Shown here piece by piece: positions 49,158-58,240 of a DNA stretch of 64,000 bases. The notes beneath the pieces were generated by a model. The model was not told the DNA's origin and did no database searches. It saw only the letters and a program-made list of their open reading frames with translations. Both the position numbers and the translations under genes were made by a program. Within the stretch, counting starts at the first letter, position 1. Every line of letters begins with the position of its first letter. Source of the stretch: Microbispora hainanensis (lineage in GTDB: Bacteria > Actinomycetota > Actinomycetes > Streptosporangiales > Streptosporangiaceae). Where the stretch lies: assembly GCF_006874475.1 (NCBI RefSeq), contig NZ_VIRM01000003.1, forward strand, positions 1-64,000. Reading direction: 5' to 3'.

Positions 49158-50219
49158 CTACAGGACGAGCAGCTCCTTGGTCGTCAGTGTGAGAAGCTCC
49201 GGCCCGTCAGCACGCGTCACCAGCGTGTCCTCGATGCGCACACCGCCCCTGCCCGGAAGATAGACCCCCGGCTCGACGGTGATCGGAACTCGATCCTCTA
49301 GTCTACCGGTCCTGCCAGGGCCCAGGAACGGCAGCTCGTGGATCTCCAGCCCGACTCCGTGACCCAGCCCGTGGCCGAACCGCTCGGCGTGACCCGCCTC
49401 GGCGATCACGTCGCGCGCCGCGGCGTCCACCTCGTGCGCCGTCGCCCCCGCCCGTACGGCGTGGCGGCCCGCGCGCTGGGCCTGCCGTACGAGGTCGTGG
49501 AGGTCGCGCTGCCAGGGGGCGGGCGGGCCCACCGCGACCGTGCGGGTCATGTCCGCGTGGTAGCCGTCGTAGCGGGCGCCGAAGTCCATGGTCACCAGGT
49601 CGCCCCGCTCGACCGGCCGGTCCGAGGGCGAGTGGTGCGGGATCGAGCCGTTGGGGCCGCTCGCCACGATGGAGTCGAAGGCCGGCTTGTCCGCGCCGAG
49701 CTCGACCATGGCGGCCTCCAGCCACCGGGCGATCTCCCGCTCGGTGACGCCGGGGGCGATGCGCTCCACGACCAGCGAGAACGCCTCGTCGGTGATCGCG
49801 CAGGCGCGGCGCAGCGCGGCGATCTCCCCCTCGTCCTTGACGGCCCTGACGGCCTCCACCAGGCCGCCGGCCGGATGGAGGCCGGCGTGCCCGGCGGCCA
49901 GCCGCTGGAACAGCCCCACCGGCATGTGGTCGGCCTCCACCGCGATCCGCGCCGCGGGGGGCACGCGGCCGAGCAGGGCCCCCGCGACGTCGCGCTCCTC
50001 CGTCACCTCGACGCCCGCGCACACCGCCTGGGCCGTCTCCAGGTAGCGCGAGTCGGTGGCGAGCGCGGCCTCACCCGTCGCGGTGACGAGCACGGCGGCG
50101 TTGGAGCTGCTCAGGCCGGTCAGGTAACGGACGTTGACCGGCCAGGTGACCAGGGCGGCGGCCGCCTCGTGCCCGGAGAGGGCCGCGGCCAGCCGCGCGC
50201 GGCGGGATTCGTACGTCAC
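49158..50219 (-). CDS. pepQ: M24-family Xaa-Pro aminopeptidase
   Basis: 353 residues: an N-terminal creatinase-like domain and the C-terminal pita-bread domain with metal ligands in [17 protein letters not shown] (two Asp), [14 protein letters not shown] (His), [17 protein letters not shown] (two Glu). It cleaves residues before proline. The gene symbol is a best guess between pepP and pepQ forms. It lies 25 bases upstream of efp, read in the same direction. Confidence 0.9.
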   Translation of the reverse strand: MTYESRRARLAAALSGHEAAAALVTWPVNVRYLTGLSSSNAAVLVTATGEAALATDSRYLETAQAVCAGVEVTEERDVAGALLGRVPPAARIAVEADHMPVGLFQRLAAGHAGLHPAGGLVEAVRAVKDEGEIAALRRACAITDEAFSLVVERIAPGVTEREIARWLEAAMVELGADKPAFDSIVASGPNGSIPHHSPSDRPVERGDLVTMDFGARYDGYHADMTRTVAVGPPAPWQRDLHDLVRQAQRAGRHAVRAGATAHEVDAAARDVIAEAGHAERFGHGLGHGVGLEIHELPFLGPGRTGRLEDRVPITVEPGVYLPGRGGVRIEDTLVTRADGPELLTLTTKELLVL

Positions 50220-50359
50220 GCCCCGGACTCTACGCCCGCCCGGCGTCCCTCACACGCCGGAGCCGAGGCGGCCGCCGGGCCGGAGCCCGCCGGGAATCGT
50301 CGGGCAGGGCGGGCCGCCGGGCACGCGGGCGCGAGGAGGCCGCCGGACCGGGGGGCGGC

Positions 50360-51394
50360 TCAGGCGGCCATGCCCTTGATCTTCTCGATGAGCTTGACGC
50401 GCTCCTCGTGGGTGGGGGCGATGGGGGCGACGTTCAGCGTGGTGACCCCGGCCTCGCGCAGCGCGGCCAGCCGCTCCCGCACGTGGCCCTCCGGGCCGAC
50501 CAGGGACACGCGCTCCAGCAGCTCCCTGGGCACCAGCGCCTCGGCCTCCTTCTTCCTGCCCTCCAGGTAGAGGTCCTGGATCTGCTCGGCCTCCTTCTCG
50601 TAGCCGTAGCGGCGGGCCAGGTCGTTGTAGAAGTTCCTGCCCTTGGCGCCCATGCCGCCGATGTAGAGGGCGGCCATGGAACGGCCCAGCTCCAGCACGC
50701 CCTCGACGTCGTCGCCGATCGCGAGCACGGCCTGCGCGATCACGTCCAGCTCGCCGAGAGCGGGATCCCTGCGCTCGCGACCTGCGGCCAGCGAGGGGCC
50801 CCACACCTCGCCGGCCTTCTCCGGCATGTAGAAGATCGGCTCCCAGCCCTCGGCCAGCTCGGCGGCGAGCTCCACGTTCTTCGGCCCGATGGCGGCGATG
50901 ACGATCGGGACGCGCTCGCGCACCGGGTGGTTGATCAGCTTGAGCGGCTTGCCGAGGCCGGTGCCGCCCTCCAGGGGCAGCGTGTAGTGCTTGCCGGAAT
51001 ACTCCAGCCGCTCGCGCCGCCAGACCTTGCGGCAGATCTCGATCACCTCGCGGGTGCGGCCGAGCGGCGCGGTGTACGGCACGCCGTGGAAGCCCTCGAT
51101 CACCTGCGGGCCCGATGCGCCGATGCCGAGCGTGAACCGCCCGTCGGAGACGTAGTCGAGACCGGCGGCCGTCATGGCCAGCAGGGCCGGCGTGCGGGAG
51201 TAGATCGGCAGGATGCCCGAGGCGATCTGCAGCCGCTCGGTCCTCGCCGCGATGTAACCGAGCTGGCTGACGGCGTCGAAGCTGTACGCCTCGGCCACGA
51301 ACACGATGTCGAGCCCGGCCTTCTCGTAGTCGGCCAGCTCGGCGACGGTCTCCTTGAAGCCCCCCGAATAGTTGAGGGCCATCCCGATCCGCAT
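50360..51394 (-). CDS. LLM-class F420-dependent oxidoreductase
   Basis: A luciferase-like TIM-barrel protein of 344 residues: IGMALNYSGGFKETVAEL, FVAEAYSFDAVSQLGYIA, GIGASGPQVIEGFHGVPY and a C-terminal HEERVKLIEKI. It is of the MER-like family found in F420-producing actinobacteria; the substrate is unknown. ATG follows GGAAGGACG. Gaps of 140 and 95 bases on its sides suggest a separate transcript. Confidence 0.9.
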   Translation of the reverse strand: MRIGMALNYSGGFKETVAELADYEKAGLDIVFVAEAYSFDAVSQLGYIAARTERLQIASGILPIYSRTPALLAMTAAGLDYVSDGRFTLGIGASGPQVIEGFHGVPYTAPLGRTREVIEICRKVWRRERLEYSGKHYTLPLEGGTGLGKPLKLINHPVRERVPIVIAAIGPKNVELAAELAEGWEPIFYMPEKAGEVWGPSLAAGRERRDPALGELDVIAQAVLAIGDDVEGVLELGRSMAALYIGGMGAKGRNFYNDLARRYGYEKEAEQIQDLYLEGRKKEAEALVPRELLERVSLVGPEGHVRERLAALREAGVTTLNVAPIAPTHEERVKLIEKIKGMAA

Positions 51395-51489
51395 CCGCTT
51401 CGTCCTTCCGCGCGTGAACCCGCCAGTAACCGAATGATGTTCCGTACTCGGGTCCCAAGGCTAGCCAGCCGGAAGGGCCGTGACCACTG

Positions 51490-52290
51490 TCAGGGGCGGC
51501 GGCCGACGCCTCCGAGCACCGGCAGGAAGCCGCCGCGCAACGGCAGCGCGTCGGGCTCGGGGCGCCACTCGTTCAGCGGCACCGTGCCCGGCTCGACCAT
51601 GTCGAACCCGTCGAAGAACCGGGCGATCCGCGCCGCCGGCCTGGCCTCGAAGGGCGCGTTGGCCCTGCCGTACACGCCGCCCGCCGCGGCCATCGCCTCC
51701 GGAACCGGGTCGGAGCAGGCGTGCGAGATGACGACGTGGCTTCCGGAGGGAAGGACTTCACGGTAGGCCGCGACGATCCCCTCCGGGTCCTCCTCGTCCG
51801 GCACGAAGTGGAGGCAGGCCACCAGCAGCAGCGCGACGGGCCGGTCGAAGGCGAGACCGGCCGCCGACGCCGCGGCGACGATCTCCTCGGGCCCGCGCAG
51901 GTCGCCCTCCAGGAAGCGCACCCGCGGATCGCCCTCCAGCAGGGCCCGCGCGTGCGCCGCCACCACCGCGTCGTTGTCCACGTACGTCACGAGCGAGTCG
52001 GGGGCCTCCTTCAGCGCGATCTCGTGGACGCTGCCCTGCGTCGGCAGCCCGGCGCCGAGGTCGAGGAACTGGCGGATACCGCACTCGGCCGCCAGGTAGC
52101 GCACGGCCCGGCCGAGGAACGCGCGGTTCTCCCGCACGGCCTCCCGTACGTGCCCCTTGGACAGCTCGACGATCCGCTCGGCCGCCGCCCGGTCGGCCGG
52201 GAAGTGGTTCTTGCCGCCCAGGTAGTAGTCGTACATGCGGGCGACGTTGGGCTGAGTGACGTCGAATCCGCCGGGCGCCTGCTCCGTCAT
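51490..52290 (-). CDS. DUF574-type SAM-dependent methyltransferase
   Basis: 266 residues with the marker FDVTQPNVARMYDYYLGGKN at the start, FLDLGAGLPTQGSVHE as the SAM site, and VVISHACSDPVPEAM. This family is largely limited to actinomycetes, where genomes often have many copies; targets are unknown. The ATG at 52290 is 7 bases after GGGAG. Confidence 0.9.
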   Translation of the reverse strand: MTEQAPGGFDVTQPNVARMYDYYLGGKNHFPADRAAAERIVELSKGHVREAVRENRAFLGRAVRYLAAECGIRQFLDLGAGLPTQGSVHEIALKEAPDSLVTYVDNDAVVAAHARALLEGDPRVRFLEGDLRGPEEIVAAASAAGLAFDRPVALLLVACLHFVPDEEDPEGIVAAYREVLPSGSHVVISHACSDPVPEAMAAAGGVYGRANAPFEARPAARIARFFDGFDMVEPGTVPLNEWRPEPDALPLRGGFLPVLGGVGRRP

Positions 52291-52367
52291 GACCACGCTC
52301 CCTGCTCGGCCGGACTGCTTTCGCGATCATTGTGACGGAGCTCACCATTGGCGGCGAATCGGGCGAA

Positions 52368-52943
52368 TCACCCTTCGCGGAGCCGGCGCAGGTCGGCCGG
52401 TGTGTCGACGTCCGCGGGGTCGCCCGCGTCGTCGCAGGGCACGGCCGTGAGCAGTTCGGGATGCGTGCGCAGGAAGGGCCGCGCGCCCACGTCGCCCTCG
52501 GCGAGCGCCGCCACCTCCGCCAGGTGCTCGCGCGCGACGAGCACCGGGTTGCGGGGCGCCCCGCCGTACGCCGCGACGGCGACCCGGGCGCCCGCCTCGA
52601 ACGCCGCGATCAGCCGGCGCACCGCCTCGGGCCGCACCAGCGGCTGGTCGGCCAGCGCGATCACCACGGCGGGGGCGGACGGCGGCAGCGCGCGCAGCCC
52701 GGCCCGCAGCGACGATCCCATGCCGGACGCCCACCCGGGATTGCGGACGACGACCGCACCCGCGACCGGCACCTCGGCGGCCCCGAGCACGATCAGCACC
52801 GGCCGGCACCCGCCCTCGGCGAGCAGCCGCACCCCGCGGTCGGCGAGCCGCTCCCCCTCGAACTCCACCAGCGCCTTCGGCCCGCCGAGCCGGCTGCCGC
52901 CCCCGGCGGCCAGCAGCAGCCCGGCGACCGCCGCGCCGCTCAC
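52368..52943 (-). CDS. MobA-like molybdenum cofactor nucleotidyltransferase
   Basis: 191 residues with the nucleotidyltransferase loop LLLAAGGGSRLGGPKALV, then IALADQPLVRPEAV and PRNPVLVAREHL. This matches MobA/MocA-type enzymes that attach CMP or GMP to molybdopterin. The GTG at 52943 overlaps the xdhC stop by 4 bases. With the genes upstream it forms a maturation cassette for a Mo hydroxylase. Confidence 0.9.
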   Translation of the reverse strand: MSGAAVAGLLLAAGGGSRLGGPKALVEFEGERLADRGVRLLAEGGCRPVLIVLGAAEVPVAGAVVVRNPGWASGMGSSLRAGLRALPPSAPAVVIALADQPLVRPEAVRRLIAAFEAGARVAVAAYGGAPRNPVLVAREHLAEVAALAEGDVGARPFLRTHPELLTAVPCDDAGDPADVDTPADLRRLREG

Positions 52944-54040
52944 CGCGACTCGCCGTGGATGCGCCCCGACGTCTCGCTGAGCGGCCTGCCGCTGCCGCCC
53001 CAGCGCAGCCGGATCAGCTCGGCCGCGATCGACACGGCCGTCTCCTCCGGCGTGCGCGCCCCGAGGTCGAGCCCGATGGGCGATCTCAGCCGGGCCAGCT
53101 CGTCCTCGGTCAGGCCCGCCTCGCGCAGCCGCGCCAGCCGGTCCTCGTGCGTGCGCCGCGACCCCATCGCCCCGACGTACGCCGCGGGAGTGCGCAGCGC
53201 CACCTCCAGCAGCGGCACGTCGAACTTCGGGTCGTGGGTGAGCACGCAGATCACGGTGCGCTCGTCGACCTCGACGCCGGACAGATAGTCGTGCGGCCAG
53301 GCCACCACGACCTCGTCGGCCTCCGGGAACCGCTTGGCCGTGGCGAAGACCGGCCGCGCGTCGCACACCACCACGTGGTAGCCGAGGAAGCGCCCGATCC
53401 GCGCGACGGCCGCGGCGAAATCGATCGCGCCGAAGACCAGCATGCGCGGCGGCGGCGCGAACGACTGCACGAACACCCGCAGGTCGTCCAGCCGCCGCTC
53501 GCCCTCGGGGCCGTAGCGCCGCACGCCGGTCAGCCCCTGCGCGAGCATGCCGCGCACGTCGTCGTCCACCGCGTCGTCGAGCCGGGCCGAGCCGAGCGAG
53601 CCCGCCGCCCGGTCCGGCCAGACCACGCGGCGCGCCCCCACGCGGCCGGGGCCCGCGACGATCGTGGCCACGGCGACCGGCCGCCGCGCCGCGACGTCCG
53701 CGGCGACCTCTCCGAGCTGCGGATAGTCCTCCCTGGAGACCGGCTCCACGAACACGTCGATGATCCCGCCGCAGGTGAGGCCGACCGCGAAGGCGTCGTC
53801 GTCGCTCACGCCATACCGCTCCAGCACCGGCGTCCCGGTGGCGACGACCTGCGCGGCGAGCTCGTAGACCGCCCCCTCGACGCAGCCGCCCGACACGCTG
53901 CCGGCCGCCTCGCCGTCGAGGACGGCCATCGCCGCGCCGGGCGGGCGCGGCGCGCTGCGGAAGGTGCCGACGACGGTGGCGAGGCCGAACCGCCGCCCCT
54001 GCTCCCACCAGCGCAGCACCTGGTCGAGCACGTCACGCAT
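52940..54040 (-). CDS. XdhC/CoxF-family Mo-enzyme maturation protein
   Basis: 366 residues. The N-terminal XdhC_CoxI domain has SAPRPPGAAMAV and SVSGGCVEGAV; the Rossmann-like C-terminal domain has YVGAMGSRRTHEDRLARL and LGARTPEETAVSIAAEL. XdhC binds and delivers sulfurated molybdenum cofactor to xanthine-dehydrogenase-type enzymes. I choose the ATG at 54040 after GGAGGGG. It overlaps its neighbours on both sides. Confidence 0.92.
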   Translation of the reverse strand: MRDVLDQVLRWWEQGRRFGLATVVGTFRSAPRPPGAAMAVLDGEAAGSVSGGCVEGAVYELAAQVVATGTPVLERYGVSDDDAFAVGLTCGGIIDVFVEPVSREDYPQLGEVAADVAARRPVAVATIVAGPGRVGARRVVWPDRAAGSLGSARLDDAVDDDVRGMLAQGLTGVRRYGPEGERRLDDLRVFVQSFAPPPRMLVFGAIDFAAAVARIGRFLGYHVVVCDARPVFATAKRFPEADEVVVAWPHDYLSGVEVDERTVICVLTHDPKFDVPLLEVALRTPAAYVGAMGSRRTHEDRLARLREAGLTEDELARLRSPIGLDLGARTPEETAVSIAAELIRLRWGGSGRPLSETSGRIHGESR

Positions 54041-55235
54041 CGGCCCCTCCCCTCCCCGCGGCCCGCACGGGCCGGTCGCCGGCCAGCAGCGCGGCCAGTT
54101 CCTCGTACGCGGCCAGGCTGTGCCCCGCGACGAAGTCCGTGACATAGGGCAGCGCCGCGCGGATGCCCGCGGTCAGCGGCAGGTACGCCGGGTCGCCCTT
54201 GTGCGGGTTGACCCACACGACGCGGCGGGCCAGCCGCGACAGCCGGGCCATCTGCGCGCCCAGCAGGCCGGCCTCGCCCCGCTCCCATCCGTCGGAGGCG
54301 ATCACGACGATCGCCCCCCGGGGGTCGGGCAGGCGCAGCAACGCCCGCACCTCCTCCCCCAGCCGGGTGCCGCCGCTCCAGTCAGGGATGGCCGCCGAGC
54401 ACTCGTCCAGGGCGTGGCCGGGGTCGCGGTGGCGCAGCGCGGCGGTGATCCTGGTGAGCCGCGTGCCGATGCTGAACACCTCGGTCGCCCGCGGCTCCGC
54501 GCGCACCAGCGCGTGGGCGAAGCGCAGCAGCGTGTCGGCGTAGGCGGCCATCGAGCCGCTGACGTCCACGAGCATGACGACCCGTCGCGGCCGGTCCCTG
54601 CGCACGCGGCGGCGCAGCCGCGCCGGTTCCCCGCCGTGCCGGAGGATCTCCCTGACCGTGCGCCGCGCGTCGATCGCGCCGCCGTGGGGCGACAGGCGGT
54701 GACGGCGCGTCCTGCGCGGCTGCCGCGCACCGCGCAGCAGCGCGAGCAGGCGGTGCACCTCCCGCCGCTCGGCCTCGCTCATCCGCGCGACGTCCCGGCG
54801 CCGCAGCACCTCGATCTCGCTCGCCGTGGCCGGGGGCGCACCCGCCTCGCCCGCCGGTTCCGGCTCCCCGCCGCCGTACGGCGACGCCACCGGGCGGGTC
54901 ACGGACACGGTCATCGCGCGTACGCGGTGCGGCGGGGCGGAGGCGGCGGAGAAGTAGGCCGCGAAGCAGCGCTCGTAGCGCACCAGGTCGTCGGGCCCGG
55001 CGCACAGGGTGAGACGGCCCGCCCAGTAGACGTCCCGCCCGTCGGCGGCGTCGAGATGGCCGAGCGCCGCCAGGAAGGTCTGCGTGCGATGGTGGTCGGC
55101 CGCGACCCCCGCCGCCCGCAGCGTGCGGGCGAACCCGGTCAGCACCGCGACCGGCTCCGGGCCGCCGGGCGGCGCGGGCGGGTCATGGGGACGGCCGCTT
55201 CCGCCCCGCCCGGTCACGGCGGCGTCGTCAGCCAC
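54033..55235 (-). CDS. CoxE-like VWA-domain protein
   Basis: 400 residues. A basic Arg-rich helical middle (EIEVLRRRDVARMSEAERR) precedes a von Willebrand A domain with the MIDAS motif VDVSGSMAAYAD and IVVIASDGWERGEAGLL. CoxE acts with the CoxD ATPase in inserting or rebuilding the Mo/Cu site of CO dehydrogenase in Oligotropha. I choose the GTG at 55235, which overlaps the coxD stop by 8 bases. Confidence 0.9.
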   Translation of the reverse strand: MADDAAVTGRGGSGRPHDPPAPPGGPEPVAVLTGFARTLRAAGVAADHHRTQTFLAALGHLDAADGRDVYWAGRLTLCAGPDDLVRYERCFAAYFSAASAPPHRVRAMTVSVTRPVASPYGGGEPEPAGEAGAPPATASEIEVLRRRDVARMSEAERREVHRLLALLRGARQPRRTRRHRLSPHGGAIDARRTVREILRHGGEPARLRRRVRRDRPRRVVMLVDVSGSMAAYADTLLRFAHALVRAEPRATEVFSIGTRLTRITAALRHRDPGHALDECSAAIPDWSGGTRLGEEVRALLRLPDPRGAIVVIASDGWERGEAGLLGAQMARLSRLARRVVWVNPHKGDPAYLPLTAGIRAALPYVTDFVAGHSLAAYEELAALLAGDRPVRAAGRGGADA

Positions 55236-56130
55236 GGCCGCCGTCCGGTGTGAGCAGCCCCCGGGCACGGACGGTCTCCTGGTCCTCCCGGTGCTTGAGC
55301 ACCGCGCCCAGCGTCGCGGCGGCCAGGGCCGGATCGAGCTCCACCGCGCCGAGCGTGAGCAGGGCCTCGGCCCAGTCGAGGGTCTCGGCGATGCCCGGCG
55401 GCTTGACCAGGCCGGCCTCGCGCATGCGGCCCGCCGTCCGCGCCACGTCGGCCGCGAGCCGCTCCGCGCATCCGGGCAGGCGCCGCCGCAGGATCGCCAC
55501 CTCCCGGTCGAACCCGGGGTGCTCCAGCCAGTGATACAGACAGCGCCGTTTCAGCGCGTCGTGCACCTCGCGGGTCCGGTTGGAGGTCAGGACGACGACC
55601 GGCGGGGTCGCCGCCCGGATCGTCCCGATCTCCGGCACCGAGATCGTGAAGTCGGACAGCACCTCCAGCAGGAACGCCTCGAACTCGTCGTCGGCCCGGT
55701 CGATCTCGTCCACCAGCAGCACGCCGGGCTGCGTCTCCAGGGCCCGCAGCAGCGGCCTCGCGATGAGGAACCGCCGGTCGTAGATCTCGCCCTCCAGCGC
55801 GGCGACGTCGGCCGCGCCCGCCGCCTCGGCCGCCTTGAGATGCAGGAGCTGCCGGGGGAAGTCCCAGTCGTACAGGGCCTGCGCCGCGTCGAGCCCCTCG
55901 TGGCACTGCAGCCTGATCAGCGGCGCGCCGAGGATCGCCGCCAGCGTCTTGGCCAGCTCGGTCTTGCCGACGCCCGCCTCGCCCTCCAGGAACAGCGGCC
56001 TGCCCATCTTCAGGGCGAGGTAGGCCGCGATCGTCACGCCCTCGTCGGCCAGGTAGTCGTGATGGTCGAGCAACTCCGCCAGCGTCGCCGGCGCGTCGAG
56101 GTCCGAGATCGTGGTCGTCCGCCGCAGCAC
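55228..56130 (-). CDS. CoxD-like MoxR-family AAA+ ATPase
   Basis: 300 residues with Walker A GEAGVGKTELAKTLA, Walker B VLLVDEIDRADDEFEAFLLE, and the CoxD hallmark LQCHEGLDAAQALYDWDFPR. In Oligotropha CoxD with CoxE matures the bimetal site of CO dehydrogenase. First gene of the cassette CoxD-CoxE-XdhC-MobA. It is of a different MoxR subgroup from the ATPase at 40463-41443. Confidence 0.93.
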   Translation of the reverse strand: MLRRTTTISDLDAPATLAELLDHHDYLADEGVTIAAYLALKMGRPLFLEGEAGVGKTELAKTLAAILGAPLIRLQCHEGLDAAQALYDWDFPRQLLHLKAAEAAGAADVAALEGEIYDRRFLIARPLLRALETQPGVLLVDEIDRADDEFEAFLLEVLSDFTISVPEIGTIRAATPPVVVLTSNRTREVHDALKRRCLYHWLEHPGFDREVAILRRRLPGCAERLAADVARTAGRMREAGLVKPPGIAETLDWAEALLTLGAVELDPALAAATLGAVLKHREDQETVRARGLLTPDGGRG

Positions 56131-56183
56131 ACGGCCAGGCTACGTGGCGGCGTTCCGCGAGGCTCTGGCCGAATCCACCAAAG

Positions 56184-56234
56184 CCGGACGGGTCAGGCGG
56201 GGCCGCGTCACCACGATCGCACAGACCCGTCCGG
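56184..56234. repeat. 11-bp inverted repeat after the arsR gene
   Basis: CCGGACGGGTC and GACCCGTCCGG are perfect inverted copies separated by 29 bases, ending 2 bases after the arsR stop. It may be a terminator with a long loop. It could also be an operator upstream of the CoxD gene, whose start lies 54 bases further on. Confidence 0.55.
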
Positions 56235-56236
56235 TC

Positions 56237-56557
56237 CTACTCCGGAGCGGTGCCGAGCACGGCGTCCAGCAGGCCGGGGAAGCGGTCGTCCAGGTCCTCC
56301 CTGCGCAGGCTCACGTATCGCTGCCTGCCCTCGGGGACGTTGCGGACGACACCGGCCTCGCGGAGGGTCTTCAGGTGGTGCGACAGCGTCGACTTCGGCA
56401 CCTCTCCCCCCGCGGGCTGGCACGCGGCCACCTCCAGCGGCCCCTGCGCGAGCCGCCGTACGAGCGCCAGCCGCGAGGGGTCGCTCAGCGCGAACAGCAC
56501 GTCGGTCAGCACCAGGCTCGCGGCGTCGGGGTGCGGGAGGTCCCGGGCTCCAGGCAT
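56237..56557 (-). CDS. ArsR-family winged-helix repressor
   Basis: 106 residues with the winged helix DPSRLALVRRLAQGPLEV, recognition helix VPKSTLSHHLKTLREAGVV and wing EGRQRYVSLR. No CxC metal motif is seen in the recognition helix, so it may sense something other than arsenite or cadmium. Its start codon lies inside a perfect palindrome with the -10 box at its centre, so it is probably autoregulated and leaderless. Confidence 0.9.
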   Translation of the reverse strand: MPGARDLPHPDAASLVLTDVLFALSDPSRLALVRRLAQGPLEVAACQPAGGEVPKSTLSHHLKTLREAGVVRNVPEGRQRYVSLRREDLDDRFPGLLDAVLGTAPE

Positions 56558-56579
56558 AGTTCGATAGTAGTCGAACTAT
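56556..56579 (-). promoter_or_regulatory. arsR operator overlapping its -10 box and start codon
   Basis: ATAGTTCGA and TCGAACTAT form a perfect 9-bp inverted repeat with a 6-base centre. On the minus strand its middle reads TACTAT, a good -10 box, and the ATG begins 6 bases after it. No ribosome site exists between, so the mRNA would be leaderless. A bound ArsR dimer would block the promoter directly. Confidence 0.75.
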
Positions 56580-56603
56580 CGCGCGCCGCGCCGTACTGCG
56601 TGA

Positions 56604-56659
56604 CGGCTCGGAACGGCTCGGAACGCTCGGAACGCTCGGAACGCTCGGAACGCTCGGAA
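56604..56659. repeat. CGCTCGGAA tandem repeats upstream of arsR
   Basis: Two 10-base units (CGGCTCGGAA) are followed by four identical 9-base units (CGCTCGGAA). They lie 25 to 80 bases upstream of the arsR palindrome, in the gap after the flavin hydroxylase gene. They might be a slippage product or a set of binding sites. Confidence 0.9.
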
Positions 56660-56742
56660 CGCGGCGCACCGCCACCCCGGCGACGCCGGTCTTCGTCCTG
56701 CTCATAGCCGCCGAGCGTGCGGCCCGCGCGGCCCGATCCGGC

Positions 56743-58020
56743 TCAGCGCTGGCCGCGCAGGGCCTCGGCGGAGTAGCCCGCGATCTCCTTGTATCGCTGG
56801 GAGATCGCGGCCAGCTCCTCCACCTTGATCACGTCGTCGATGGACTCGAAGGGCCGGTCGCCGGTCCGCTGCCACACCTCGCGGATGATCACGTCCGGCG
56901 GCATGCTGCGGTTGGCCAGCACGACCTGCGCGGTCGCGGGCAGCCGTTCCGCCTCGTACGCGCGCAGCGCGGCCACCGTGCCGGACGTGCCGCTCAGATG
57001 GGTGCGCAGCGCCTGCGCGTCGAGGATCGCCTGGCCGGCGCCGTTGGAGCCGCGCGGCACCATCGGGTGGGCGGCGTCGCCGAGCAGGGTGATCCGGCCC
57101 TCGCTCCAGTGGTCCAGGGGGTCCTGGTCGACCATCGGATATTCCAGAACGGTCTCGGAGGCCCGCATCATCGCCGGCACGTCGAGCCAGTCGAAGTGCC
57201 AGTCCTCGAAGGCCCCGATGAAGTCCTCCAGGGCGCCGCGCCGGTTCCAGTCGCGCTGCAGGTGCCGGGGCGTCTGGATCTCGACGACCCAGTTGATGAG
57301 CTGGTCGCCGTCGGGCAGGTTCCTGATGGGATAGGCGACGAGTTTGCCCCGGTCGATCCAGCCGGCCCGCACCATGCTGGCCCCGGACAGGAACGGACGG
57401 CCCTTGGTCACGCCCCGCCACATGTTGATGCCCGAATAGCGTGGCGTGCCCTCGTCCGGGTGGAGCTGCTTGCGCAGCACCGAGTGGATGCCGTCGCAGC
57501 CGACCAGCACCCGGGCCCGTACGGACGGCAGCGGGTCGCCGCCGGGACCGGTGAAGTGGGCGGTCACGCCGTTCTCGTCCTGCTCCGCTCCGGCGCACCG
57601 GTGGCCGAGCACCACGGCGTCCGCGCCGATCCGCTCCCGCACCGCCGCGAGCAGGACCGCCTGGAGGTCGCCGCGATGGATCGAGTACTGCGGATGGTCG
57701 TAACCGGCGTAGCGGCCGGACGGCTCCCGGTAGATGAGCTGGCCGAAGCGGTTGAAGAACACCGATTCCCTGGTGACCACGCCGGCCTCGGCCAGCGCGT
57801 CGCCGAGGCCGAGCCGGTGCAGGACGCGGGTGGAGTGCGGCAGCAGGTTGATGCCGACGCCCAGCGCACCGAGATCGGGCACGGCCTCGTAGACGCGGCA
57901 GCCGATCCCGGCGTCGTGCAGTTCGAGGGCGAGCACCAGGCCGGCGATGCCGGCGCCGACGATGAGGACCTCTTCCTCGACCGGGAGGCTTGCGGGATCG
58001 GGGAGGGACCGTGGCGGCAT
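56743..58020 (-). CDS. FAD-dependent aromatic hydroxylase
   Basis: A class A flavoprotein monooxygenase of 425 residues. FAD motif VLIVGAGIAGLVLALELHDA, the DG motif LVGCDGIHSVLRK and the GD motif ITLLGDAAHPMVPRGSNGAG are all in place. Overall it resembles salicylate 1-hydroxylase or 3-hydroxybenzoate 6-hydroxylase. It would hydroxylate an aromatic acid with NAD(P)H and oxygen; the true substrate is unknown. I choose the ATG at 58020, 5 bases after AGGAG. It diverges from the IclR regulator and probably belongs to the same pathway as the UbiD unit. Confidence 0.9.
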   Translation of the reverse strand: MPPRSLPDPASLPVEEEVLIVGAGIAGLVLALELHDAGIGCRVYEAVPDLGALGVGINLLPHSTRVLHRLGLGDALAEAGVVTRESVFFNRFGQLIYREPSGRYAGYDHPQYSIHRGDLQAVLLAAVRERIGADAVVLGHRCAGAEQDENGVTAHFTGPGGDPLPSVRARVLVGCDGIHSVLRKQLHPDEGTPRYSGINMWRGVTKGRPFLSGASMVRAGWIDRGKLVAYPIRNLPDGDQLINWVVEIQTPRHLQRDWNRRGALEDFIGAFEDWHFDWLDVPAMMRASETVLEYPMVDQDPLDHWSEGRITLLGDAAHPMVPRGSNGAGQAILDAQALRTHLSGTSGTVAALRAYEAERLPATAQVVLANRSMPPDVIIREVWQRTGDRPFESIDDVIKVEELAAISQRYKEIAGYSAEALRGQR

Positions 58021-58208
58021 GAGGACTCCTGGCTCCTGTGCTGTCGGGCTGTCGGACTGTAGGGCCGTCGGGCGGGGGGAATGTGCCGGTGCCGGCGGTT
58101 CCGTCCCGGCAGGTCCGCGCATCAGGCGGTCCGGGTCGCGGCGAGCGATGACGACGGCCTCGCGGTGGGGCGGCGCCTGGTCCGGCGCCGAGCACATGCT
58201 GCCATCAT

Positions 58209-58220
58209 GTTGTGCACTAC
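58209..58220. promoter_or_regulatory. GTnGTGCACnAC palindrome in the divergent gap
   Basis: GTTGTGCACTAC is symmetric at 10 of 12 positions. It lies between the flavin hydroxylase and the iclR genes, about 30 bases from the second palindrome. It might be an operator for the hydroxylase promoter. Confidence 0.35.
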
Positions 58221-58240
58221 AGACGCATTTGGGGCGACTT

